Source of the DNA: Acidimicrobiaceae bacterium
Lineage (GTDB): Bacteria > Actinomycetota > Acidimicrobiia > Acidimicrobiales > RAAP-2
Reading direction: 5' to 3'
NCBI GenBank assembly: GCA_003133005.1
Contig: PKZI01000056.1
Coordinates: 207 to 5,434 of the forward strand
DNA length: 5,228 nt
Shown piece by piece: positions 1 to 5,228 of this stretch (position 1 is its first letter; every line of letters starts with the position of its first letter). The position numbers and the translations under genes are program-made. The notes under the pieces are model-generated. The model saw only the letters and a program-made list of their open reading frames with translations. It searched no databases and was not told the origin of the DNA.

Positions 1-1844
1 AGATCGTGGGGCGAGTGCGAGCCCTGCGTAATTCCGCGCACGTGCAGCGCGTCGTTGGAGGGACCTTCCATTCCGTCGCACACCAAACACTGCGGCGCGT
101 GCACGCAGGCGTTGGCTTGAGCGAGAATTTCGGCGTCATCGATCAAAGCGACGCGGCTGACCTGATGGACCTCGTTCGCAGTGACCTTCGCGTCGTCAGC
201 AACGAACGCCGGCTCCCAAAGAAGAACACTCTCGCCGCGTTGTATTCACGAACGGTAAACACTAGTCTTGCGTTGCGCGAGGTGATGGCCGAACACACGC
301 CGTGGTGCGCCGACAGCCATGAGCAGGTGGGAACAATCTTCAGCGCCTTCGTCGCGCGCAAGAGCAAACTCGGACTACTCGATTTTGACGACTTGTTGCT
401 TTACTGGCGCGCATCAGCGACGGACCAGACCCTTGGCTCGAAGCTCGCCGGTTCTTACGACCACATTCTCGTGGACGAATTTCAAGACGTGAATTTGCTG
501 CAACTCGAGATTTTAATGGCGCTACGCAAGCATGATCCGCGAATCACCCTCGTCGGTGACGACGCGCAGGCAATCTACGGTTTCCGTGGCGCATCGCCAC
601 GATTCCTCCTCGACGCGCCCGACTATTTCGCCAATCTTTCGACCATCACGCTCGAGGTGAACTATCGATCATCAGGGGCGATTCTGGACGTTGCCAACGC
701 CGTGGCGCGCGACGCACCCGAAGGATTCTGCGCCGTTCTTCGAGAACATGCGCCCATTCTGGGTGCATGCACGCCCCTCCTCGTGCATTGCAATGACGAG
801 CGACAACAGTCAGAAGCTGTAGCGGATCGGATCCTCGAGCTCTACGAACAAGGCATGCTCCTCCAACAGCAAGCCGTCCTGTTTCGAGCAGCACATCACA
901 GCGCCGACCTCGAGATCGAACTATCCAGACGACGAATTCCCTTCGTCAAGTACGGAGGGCTTCGCTATCTCGAAGCTGCACACGTGAAGGACCTCCTCGC
1001 GGCCTTTCGACTCGCCGACAATCCGCGAGACGAGATGGCGTGGTTTCGGATTTTTCAGTTGATGCCTGGCGTCGGTCCAGCGAGGACTCGACGAGCGATT
1101 GACGTACTGCGCGACAACGACCGATCCCTGCCGCTCTCCTTTGAGACTGCCAAGTTTAAGTGGCCGGACGTCGAAGCGGTCTTACCGCTCGAAGTGCGTG
1201 TTGCCGGCGCTGCACTCTTTGACGCGCTGTCATTGAAGGGCCACGAACCGGTGATGGCCCACGCGCAAAGAATTCGCGACGCGCTCGCCCCCTTCATCAT
1301 CGCGAGTTACGACGATGCGTCGTCTCGCCTCGAAGACCTCGGCGCTCTCGTGCTCGCGTGCCACGAGTCCACTCGATTGAGCACCGTCGCGGCAGAGCAA
1401 GTTCTCGAACCGCCATCTTCGACCGGCGATCTCGCCGGACCTCCGATGGTGGACGAGGACTGGGTGGTGCTCTCGACTGTTCATTCAGCCAAGGGCCTCG
1501 AGTTCGATGCCGTGCACGTCATCCACGCGGCCGACGGAAATTTCCCTTCGGATATGGCGCTCGGTTCGCGCGAAGGGCTCGAAGAAGAGCGACGACTTTT
1601 CTACGTCGCTCTTACGAGGGCCCGGCGCAACCTCGCAATCTACGTGCCGCTTCGCTATCACCATCATCGCGGTGGCGACAATCATTCCTGGGTCCAGCCG
1701 TCGAGGTTTCTTAGCGACAAGGTGCGAACCACATTGCTGGACGAACCGTCGCGCAACGTGAGCAGGCAGTCTCAATCAGACGAAGTGAACGTCGTGATCG
1801 ACGGGCCCAGCATCGTCGAAAGTCAACTGTCAAAACTATGGTGA
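1..1844 (+). CDS. UvrD/PcrA-like SF1A ATP-dependent DNA helicase, 5'-truncated by window edge
   Basis: This is an ATP-driven 3'-5' DNA translocase/helicase of the UvrD/PcrA/Rep superfamily, expected in cytoplasmic DNA repair or recombination. The frame is open to base 3 with no stop. The first available start (GTG at 6) lies just after where motif Ia should be, so the true start and Walker A lie upstream. Counting from that GTG (612 residues), I see TFHS at 20-23, LDFDDLL at 125-131, Walker B VDEFQD at 156-161, motif III GDDAQAIYGFRGA at 184-196, motif IV NYRSS at 219-223, and GGLRYLEAAHVKD at 317-329. These are followed by NPRDE at 339-343, PGVGPART at 354-361, motif V TVHSAKGLEFD at 491-501 and motif VI EEERRLFYVALTRAR at 526-540. 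It ends about 40 residues after the PSRFL element (565-569), so it has no Tudor-like RNA-polymerase-binding tail as in PcrA/UvrD1 and no HRDC domain as in UvrD2. All visible catalytic motifs look intact. The stop is 12 bases from the convergent MarR gene. The exact subfamily is uncertain. Confidence 0.95.
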   Translation, partial: IVGRVRALRNSAHVQRVVGGTFHSVAHQTLRRVHAGVGLSENFGVIDQSDAADLMDLVRSDLRVVSNERRLPKKNTLAALYSRTVNTSLALREVMAEHTPWCADSHEQVGTIFSAFVARKSKLGLLDFDDLLLYWRASATDQTLGSKLAGSYDHILVDEFQDVNLLQLEILMALRKHDPRITLVGDDAQAIYGFRGASPRFLLDAPDYFANLSTITLEVNYRSSGAILDVANAVARDAPEGFCAVLREHAPILGACTPLLVHCNDERQQSEAVADRILELYEQGMLLQQQAVLFRAAHHSADLEIELSRRRIPFVKYGGLRYLEAAHVKDLLAAFRLADNPRDEMAWFRIFQLMPGVGPARTRRAIDVLRDNDRSLPLSFETAKFKWPDVEAVLPLEVRVAGAALFDALSLKGHEPVMAHAQRIRDALAPFIIASYDDASSRLEDLGALVLACHESTRLSTVAAEQVLEPPSSTGDLAGPPMVDEDWVVLSTVHSAKGLEFDAVHVIHAADGNFPSDMALGSREGLEEERRLFYVALTRARRNLAIYVPLRYHHHRGGDNHSWVQPSRFLSDKVRTTLLDEPSRNVSRQSQSDEVNVVIDGPSIVESQLSKLW

Positions 1845-1856
1845 CAACGACGTGAA

Positions 1857-2348
1857 CTAAATCACGAGTTCCAGGAGAAGTTTTGTGAGCTCTGCTTGAC
1901 GCTCGCCAAGTGACGCGAAGAATTCACGGTCGCACCGCTCAACCTCCGCGATGGCTCGACTCACGAGGGCACCGCCCTTCGTGCTTACTCGCAGGGACCA
2001 TGCCCGATTGTCGCCTGGAAATGCCGATCTTTTGACCAGACCTCGAGTCTCGAGCGCACGAAGAACTTGGGAGGTCATCATCGGGTCGGTGGCTGCGTGC
2101 TCGGCCAAGTGTCGCTGCGTCACGCGTCCGTCAGTTTGTATCCATAACAGGGACGCCAGCAGGACGAATTGTACGTGGGTGAGCCCAAACGGTTTGAGGG
2201 TTGCACGAATGGCCGCTTGCCAGCGATTCGTGCATCGCCACAACAAGTAGCCCGGACTCTGCTCGGCGTGCTCAAATTCCGTAGTGAGTTGCATCTCTTG
2301 CTTCGGTGTCGACGTCGGACTCATTTGATCGCCAACACTCGATGTCAC
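1857..2348 (-). CDS. MarR-family winged-helix transcriptional regulator
   Basis: This is a cytoplasmic DNA-binding regulator, expected to act as a dimer on a short palindrome and to respond to a small ligand or oxidation. Of its 163 residues, SPGYLLWRCTNRWQ (31-44) begins the dimerisation helix and LTHVQFVLLASL (57-68) is the next helix. The helix-turn-helix spans about 76-105, with recognition helix TSQVLRALETRGLVKR at 92-107. The wing contains the family's D-x-R pattern at PGDNRAWSLRVSTKG (111-125), and the C-terminal helices (128-162) complete the dimer interface. There is one cysteine at 39 and one at 139. The start is uncertain. GTG at 2348 lies 5 bases after the stop of the SRPBCC gene and suits translational coupling, but it has no clear Shine-Dalgarno. 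ATG at 2324 or 2294 (145 residues, nearer the usual MarR length) are alternatives. It is the second gene of an operon with the SRPBCC gene, and autoregulation of that operon is a reasonable inference. Its ligand and targets cannot be read from sequence. Confidence 0.92.
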   Translation of the reverse strand: MTSSVGDQMSPTSTPKQEMQLTTEFEHAEQSPGYLLWRCTNRWQAAIRATLKPFGLTHVQFVLLASLLWIQTDGRVTQRHLAEHAATDPMMTSQVLRALETRGLVKRSAFPGDNRAWSLRVSTKGGALVSRAIAEVERCDREFFASLGERQAELTKLLLELVI

Positions 2349-2353
2349 GCGAT

Positions 2354-2776
2354 TCAGGACGTCTCGGCGACGAGCACCAGCCGATCAAGGTCAGGTTGGG
2401 CGCCCCTCACGAATCCACCACCCAAGATCCTGCGCCACAACCACGACAAGGGTCCCGCGATGGAGATTGCAACGTCGATCACGCTGCCACCGTCCGCGCG
2501 CTTCGTAACACGGTGCGAAAAAGTCAAGCGCGCTCCGGGCATCACCGAGACGTCGTCGAACTGTTCGTCGTCAATGAGACGCTCGACCACGAATTTCACC
2601 TTTGGGCCCCCCTTGGGCTTAAGGACGCCCGTCGCACCTTGGGCGAACGGACCGTTTAATCGAACCCACTGCGTGTCGTGGTTCCAATCGGGCCACGTCC
2701 CAACGTCCGCCCATCGGGCGAAAAACGCTGCGGGTGCGGCGGTGGACTCTGCGTGTGCGGTAGTTATAAGGGCCAT
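2354..2776 (-). CDS. SRPBCC (START/Bet v1-like) family protein
   Basis: This is a 140-residue single-domain protein of the SRPBCC superfamily (polyketide cyclase/START-like), a helix-grip fold with a deep hydrophobic pocket for a small ligand or lipid. Visible family features are the N-terminal strand followed by STAAPAAFFARWADVGTWPDWN (10-32, the helix and W-x-x-W region) and LNGPFAQGATGVLKPKGGP (40-58). These are followed by an acidic strand ERLIDDEQFDDVSVMPGARLTF (65-86) and the C-terminal long helix from about 112 ending in LDRLVLVAE (130-138). There is no signal peptide, and no catalytic residue can be assigned, so the ligand or reaction is unknown. It is the first gene of the operon, with the MarR gene 5 bases downstream. 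The ATG at 2776 is preceded by CTTAC with no Shine-Dalgarno and sits directly after a promoter, which supports both this start and leaderless translation. Genes pairing an SRPBCC protein with a MarR or ArsR regulator are common; a ligand-sensing or detoxification role here is inference. Confidence 0.88.
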   Translation of the reverse strand: MALITTAHAESTAAPAAFFARWADVGTWPDWNHDTQWVRLNGPFAQGATGVLKPKGGPKVKFVVERLIDDEQFDDVSVMPGARLTFSHRVTKRADGGSVIDVAISIAGPLSWLWRRILGGGFVRGAQPDLDRLVLVAETS

Positions 2777-2781
2777 GTAAG

Positions 2782-2812
2782 ATAGTATGCACGCTTAGTT
2801 TCTTTGTGTCAA
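2782..2812 (-). promoter_or_regulatory. Sigma-70-type promoter of the SRPBCC-MarR operon, predicted leaderless
   Basis: On the minus strand, a perfect consensus -35 box TTGACA (2812-2807) is followed by two overlapping -10 candidates. CATACT (2789-2784) gives a 17-base spacer and TACTAT (2787-2782) gives a 19-base spacer. Each matches TATAAT at four of six positions. The ATG of the SRPBCC gene begins at 2776, only 5 bases after TACTAT, so transcription should start at or within a few bases of the start codon. No ribosome binding site is present. The consensus match is seen in the sequence; the start site is inferred. Confidence 0.6.
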
Positions 2813-2813
2813 A
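2803..2813. promoter_or_regulatory. Candidate operator palindrome over the -35 box
   Basis: TTTGTGTCAAA is a 4-bp inverted repeat (TTTG/CAAA) around a 3-base centre. It covers the whole -35 hexamer of the SRPBCC-MarR operon promoter. A repressor bound here would block RNA polymerase, and the MarR protein encoded in the operon is the obvious candidate. The arms are shorter than in most known MarR sites and no second copy was seen in the window, so this is a tentative call. Confidence 0.3.
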
Positions 2814-2910
2814 TCTAACCGTCACGTTTAAGCGAAAATAGGTCGAACTCTCAGTCTTCCAACACCGCTCTCACATCTTTTTCACAATTGGCCTTCTTAG
2901 TCTTAATGAT

Positions 2911-2929
2911 GTTCCTTTGAAAGGAGAAC
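2911..2929 (+). promoter_or_regulatory. Strong Shine-Dalgarno inside an imperfect palindrome
   Basis: The ribosome binding site AAAGGAG (2920-2926) lies 5 bases before ATG 2932 and fixes that start. It is embedded in GTTCCTTTGAAAGGAGAAC. The core TCCTTT-G-AAAGGA (2913-2925) is perfectly self-complementary, and outer GTTC/GAAC arms can also pair. In RNA, TCCT could pair with AGGA around a TTGAA loop and partly mask the Shine-Dalgarno; in DNA the same repeat could be a protein site. The Shine-Dalgarno role is well supported, the regulatory role is not. Confidence 0.65.
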
Positions 2930-2931
2930 CA

Positions 2932-3531
2932 ATGAAGAAGACATCACGAGTAATTACCGCATTAGCAATGGTAGGAGTCCTCGGCGTGGGCCTGCCGGTC
3001 GCAGCCGGTGCGTCATCGGGTTCGGGCAGTTCTACGACCACGACGGCGAGTACGCCATGGACCACCTGGAAGGCAACGTGGGTCACATACATCACGGGCA
3101 TCAAGGCGATTAACGCCACGTTCCACGCTTCGGTCAGCAGCGCACGAGCAACCTACAAAAGCGCTCTCGCTAGTGCAACCACCAAGGCAGAGCGCCAAGC
3201 AGCGCTCGTCGCCTTGAATGTTTCGGTCGAAGCCGCGATTACGACGCGCGTCACGGCGATCACTGCGGCGGGGAGCCCTCCTACGCCGCCCGCTGGCTAT
3301 AACGGCACGGCCTGGATCGCTGGGTTCCAAGCTGCCAACGAGACCTACCGAACGTCAGTTGCGAACGCCCAAGCTACGTACGCCACGTCACTGAGCACGG
3401 CGACTACCGCAACGGCGCGTCAAGCCGCCCGAGGCGCACTCGAAACCGCACTGGGCAATGCCCTAAGCGTTCGAGCCACCGCCATGGCTTCACTAGGACC
3501 GGCGCCTACGCACCCCGGCTCCCCGTCCTAA
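2932..3531 (+). CDS. Secreted Ala/Thr-rich protein with two tandem helical repeats, unknown function
   Basis: The family is not recognised. The 199-residue product starts at ATG 2932, chosen for its strong Shine-Dalgarno 5 bases upstream; an in-frame TTG at 2917 would include the ribosome binding site in the protein and is rejected. Residues 1-27 form a typical Sec signal peptide: MKKTSR, a hydrophobic core (VITALAMVGVLGVGLPVAA), then AGA/SS as the likely cleavage site. A Ser/Gly/Thr linker (28-41) follows, then a Trp-rich stretch (W43, W46, W50). Two copies of one module, 54-120 and 129-195, make up the rest. Each is an Ala-rich, probably helical segment with ATY and RQAA motifs, ending in a P-x-PTxP turn. 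There is no cysteine, no transmembrane segment after the signal, no LPxTG anchor and no lipobox, so export to the wall space or medium is expected. A weak promoter is possible just upstream (CTTAAT at 2902-2907). It diverges from the SRPBCC-MarR operon. A structural, adhesive or chaperone-like role would be a guess. Confidence 0.85.
   Translation: MKKTSRVITALAMVGVLGVGLPVAAGASSGSGSSTTTTASTPWTTWKATWVTYITGIKAINATFHASVSSARATYKSALASATTKAERQAALVALNVSVEAAITTRVTAITAAGSPPTPPAGYNGTAWIAGFQAANETYRTSVANAQATYATSLSTATTATARQAARGALETALGNALSVRATAMASLGPAPTHPGSPS
3091..3291 (+). repeat. Tandem protein repeat, copy 1 (residues 54-120)
   Basis: First copy of the module in the secreted protein, from ITGIKAINATF to the SPPTPP turn. 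It aligns without gaps to copy 2 over 61 residues up to the closing glycine, with about 26 identities by eye (among them I/G/A/N/T, SV, ATY, L, ATT, RQAA, AL, R, TA, G). The proline-rich tail also matches. At DNA level the two copies have diverged, so this is an old duplication. Confidence 0.8.
3316..3516 (+). repeat. Tandem protein repeat, copy 2 (residues 129-195)
   Basis: Second copy of the module, from IAGFQAANETY to the PAPTHP turn. It is separated from copy 1 by 8 residues (AGYNGTAW). Conserved positions shared with copy 1 include ATY (148-150), ATT (157-159) and RQAA (163-166). An aromatic residue directly precedes both copies (Y53 and W128). Confidence 0.8.
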
Positions 3532-3542
3532 ATCCCAGTAAC

Positions 3543-3583
3543 ACGACACGAGGCGCGTCCTTCTAGGACGCGCCTCGTGTCGT
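3543..3583. terminator. Bidirectional hairpin terminator between convergent genes
   Basis: ACGACACGAGGCGCGTCC (3543-3560) and its exact reverse complement (3566-3583) form a perfect 18-bp, GC-rich stem around the 5-base loop TTCTA; one more T-A pair could reduce the loop to three bases. It starts 11 bases after the stop of the secreted-protein gene and ends 10 bases before the stop of the convergent permease gene. It therefore serves both transcripts. No T-run follows on either strand, as in the T-tract-less hairpins often seen in Actinobacteria. Position and perfection make termination the best reading, without proof. Confidence 0.8.
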
Positions 3584-3593
3584 CGTAGACGTT

Positions 3594-4436
3594 TCAGTTC
3601 GAGTTCATGAATCGGCGAAGGGCCAACGGCACGCAGACCGCGATGATCAAGAAACACCAAAAGATCATCGATACGACGGGGTGCGCGAGTTGCCACGAAC
3701 CTGTCGTGTTGGTTCCTTGGGTCACGTGGCGAACCGATGCCACGAGCGCGGATAACGGATCCCAATCGCCAATGGTGCGCGGGATCAATTTCAGTCCCGC
3801 GATTGGCACAAAAGTTCCCGCAAGGAACGATAAGGGAAAGACAATGGCGAATCCAATGCCTTGCATCGCATCTGAGCTTTTAACGATCATCCCGAGCAGG
3901 ACACCAAACCACGTGAAGGCAGAAAGTCCGAGCAACATGAGCAACAAGAATTCGACGAATCCGAACGGACTCATGTGAGGGCGCCAGCCGAGGGCGAGAC
4001 CCATCCCCGCGACGATGACGATTCCGAGTATTTGCTCGAGGATTTGGCCAATGACCTGCGACGAGATCACCGACAATCTCGTCACCGGTAGGGAACGAAA
4101 TCGGTCGATGACGCCGGTGTTGAAGTCAGTCGCGGTGGCGACGCCTGCGCCAATCACGCCGAAGGCAAGACTCTGGCCCAAGAGACCGGGCAGTAGGTAG
4201 TTCTGGTAGGACATCCCTTTGATATGAATCGCCGATCCAAACACGTACAAGAAAAGCAGGGTGAAGACCAGAGGTTGGATGGTGACGTCACTTAAGCGTT
4301 GCGGAACACGAGGAATCGTCTGCAATCCTCGCACGATCAACAGTCCCGTTTCACGCAAGAAACGCCGCAGGCTCCCAGGACGCCGCGGCAGCGGTTCATC
4401 GCCCGGTCGGGTCATACTGGCGAGTGTCATCGTCAT
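3594..4436 (-). CDS. ABC-2 type transporter permease, DrrB-like
   Basis: This 280-residue inner-membrane protein is the translocation subunit of a DrrAB-type ABC exporter, a family that pumps hydrophobic drugs, antibiotics or lipids out of the cell. A cytoplasmic, Arg/Pro-rich N-terminus (1-50) is followed by about six membrane segments near 52-70, 84-103, 124-150, 160-184, 191-213 and 255-274. Family hallmarks are YQNYLLPGLLGQ (77-88), the cytoplasmic coupling element FNTGVIDRFRSLPVTR (105-120) and PLSFLAGTFVP (201-211). The length is normal for the family. The start ATG at 4436 overlaps the ATPase stop as ATGA, and GAGGTGA within the end of the ATPase gene provides a good Shine-Dalgarno 7 bases upstream. 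A second ATG two codons in is a possible alternative. It is co-transcribed with, and depends on, the ATPase. It terminates at the shared hairpin 3543-3583. The substrate cannot be told from sequence. Confidence 0.95.
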   Translation of the reverse strand: MTMTLASMTRPGDEPLPRRPGSLRRFLRETGLLIVRGLQTIPRVPQRLSDVTIQPLVFTLLFLYVFGSAIHIKGMSYQNYLLPGLLGQSLAFGVIGAGVATATDFNTGVIDRFRSLPVTRLSVISSQVIGQILEQILGIVIVAGMGLALGWRPHMSPFGFVEFLLLMLLGLSAFTWFGVLLGMIVKSSDAMQGIGFAIVFPLSFLAGTFVPIAGLKLIPRTIGDWDPLSALVASVRHVTQGTNTTGSWQLAHPVVSMIFWCFLIIAVCVPLALRRFMNSN

Positions 4437-5228
4437 GGCGTCACCTCTTTCATTGCTGGTTCGTTTTCGTAGGACTCCGGGACTTGGCCCGTCAGCGCTA
4501 AGAAGGCGTCATCGAGCGTGGGGCGGCGCAGTGCGATCTCGTCAATATGCGCACCCACGCCCGACAATGCGCTCGTGACGGCCGCGAGGTCCGCAAGATC
4601 GTGGGGTGCAGGAACTGACACGGTCCTTCGGTTGTGATCGACCACCACCTGAAACGTGGCGGACAAGGCATCGACAATTAAGACGACGGCGCTCGCGTCG
4701 ACGCCGACCACGTCCACTCGTTGATCACCAATCTGAGATTTAAGTTCGCTCGGTGTTCCCGCGGCGACGACCCGTCCGTGATCAATCAGCACGATGTGAT
4801 CAGCGAGGGCGTCCGCCTCTTCGAGATATTGCGTCGTCAGAAAAAGTGTGACCCCCGCTTGCACGAGTTCACGAATCGTGGACCAGACGACCTGGCGACT
4901 GCGAGGGTCTAGACCGGTTGTCGGTTCGTCGAGCATCAGGACCTTCGGTTGGACGACAAGACTCGCCGCGAGGTCGACACGTCGACGCTGCCCGCCCGAC
5001 ACGGATTTGACCAATTTGTCGCGAAATTCCCCGATGTCGAAACGATCAATCAAACCTTCGACAATTCTCGTCGCCGACCCTTTGGGATAACCCCGGAGTC
5101 GAGCCATGAGAAGAAGATTCTCTTGCGCCGTCAGGTTGTCCTCGAGTGCGGCGAATTGGCCGGTGAGCGACACGACACCTCGGACGGCGTCTGCGTCTCG
5201 TACGACGTCGTATCCGCACACCGTTGCG
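4433..5228 (-). CDS. ABC transporter ATP-binding protein, DrrA-like, N-terminus beyond window
   Basis: This is the cytoplasmic nucleotide-binding subunit that hydrolyses ATP to drive the DrrB-like permease. The frame stays open to the right edge and reads ATVCGYDVV there, so the first in-frame GTG (5221) is internal. About 60 residues including Walker A are outside the window. Counting from that GTG (262 residues), the Q-loop is TGQFAALEDNLT at 20-31 (Q22), the signature is VSGGQRRR at 74-81, Walker B is VLMLDEP at 94-100 (D98, E99) and the D-loop is GLDP at 103-106. The H-loop position reads LTTQYLEEAD (128-137), with Gln131 replacing the usual His, which is characteristic of DrrA-type ATPases. 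The C-terminal domain ends in RRPTLDDAFLALTG (232-245), the DrrA-family signature that couples it to its permease. It is the promoter-proximal gene of the pair, and its promoter is off-window. The assignment is firm; the substrate is unknown. Confidence 0.95.
   Translation of the reverse strand, partial: ATVCGYDVVRDADAVRGVVSLTGQFAALEDNLTAQENLLLMARLRGYPKGSATRIVEGLIDRFDIGEFRDKLVKSVSGGQRRRVDLAASLVVQPKVLMLDEPTTGLDPRSRQVVWSTIRELVQAGVTLFLTTQYLEEADALADHIVLIDHGRVVAAGTPSELKSQIGDQRVDVVGVDASAVVLIVDALSATFQVVVDHNRRTVSVPAPHDLADLAAVTSALSGVGAHIDEIALRRPTLDDAFLALTGQVPESYENEPAMKEVTP

Noticed and set aside
6..8. GTG as true start of the helicase gene
   Set aside because: The frame is open further upstream to the edge and the protein would lack Walker A and motif Ia; the gene is cut by the window.
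1358..1775. Open frames on both strands overlapping the helicase C-terminal region
   Set aside because: They shadow the conserved motif V-VI region of the helicase and encode Arg-rich sequence of no known type.
1851..1871. Short inverted repeats (CGTGA/TCACG and GAACT/AGTTC) between the convergent helicase and MarR genes
   Set aside because: The arms are only five bases, mutually exclusive, and overlap the end of the MarR gene; too weak to call a terminator.
2169..2780. Plus-strand open frame of 203 codons
   Set aside because: It lies antisense to the SRPBCC and MarR genes, which have clear family motifs; its product has no recognisable motif.
2881..2907. Possible plus-strand promoter TTCACA with CTTAAT for the secreted-protein gene
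   Set aside because: The spacer is only 15 bases and both boxes are partial matches; a promoter must exist in 2777-2920, but this one is not secure enough to list.
2917..2931. TTG start adding five residues to the secreted protein
   Set aside because: Those five codons contain the Shine-Dalgarno for ATG 2932, and MKKTSR is a standard signal-peptide beginning.
3607..3978. Plus-strand open frame opposite the permease gene
   Set aside because: Antisense to a well-supported ABC-2 permease. It contains a CASCH string, which resembles a heme-binding CxxCH motif, but this is a chance reading of the complementary strand.
5219..5221. GTG as true start of the ABC ATPase
   Set aside because: In-frame codons continue to the edge (ATVCGYDVV, matching the DrrA family), and Walker A would be missing; the gene continues beyond the window.

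Overview
The window is moderately GC-rich bacterial chromosome with compact gene spacing. It has actinobacterial traits: a DrrA/DrrB-type exporter, a probably leaderless gene with its promoter touching the start codon, and a strong hairpin terminator without a T-run. A high-level assignment to Actinomycetota (possibly Acidimicrobiia-like) is inference only. I see no rRNA, tRNA, CRISPR array, insertion sequence, integrase or phage gene.

Layout. (1) From 1 to 1844 on the plus strand is most of a UvrD/PcrA-like superfamily 1A DNA helicase. Its start, with Walker A, lies before the window. (2) Convergent to it, 12 bases away, is a two-gene minus-strand operon (2776 to 1857): an SRPBCC-fold protein followed by a MarR-family regulator. 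A promoter with a perfect TTGACA -35 box ends almost at the SRPBCC start codon, so its mRNA should be leaderless or nearly so. A short palindrome over the -35 box is a candidate operator. (3) Divergent from this operon, at 2932-3531 on the plus strand, is a small cysteine-free, Ala/Thr-rich secreted protein. It has a signal peptide and two gap-free tandem copies of a helical module of about 67 residues. I do not recognise its family. Its Shine-Dalgarno lies inside a palindrome. (4) A perfect 18-bp hairpin (3543-3583) separates it from the next, convergent operon. (5) From 5228 down to 3594 on the minus strand is a DrrAB-type ABC exporter: an ATPase (N-terminus and Walker A beyond the window) overlapping its permease by ATGA.

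How the genes relate. The exporter pair forms one pump, and the SRPBCC-MarR pair looks like one regulated unit. No sequence evidence links the MarR protein to the exporter, and the helicase looks like an independent DNA-maintenance gene. The least described element is the duplicated secreted protein; the rest belongs to known families.
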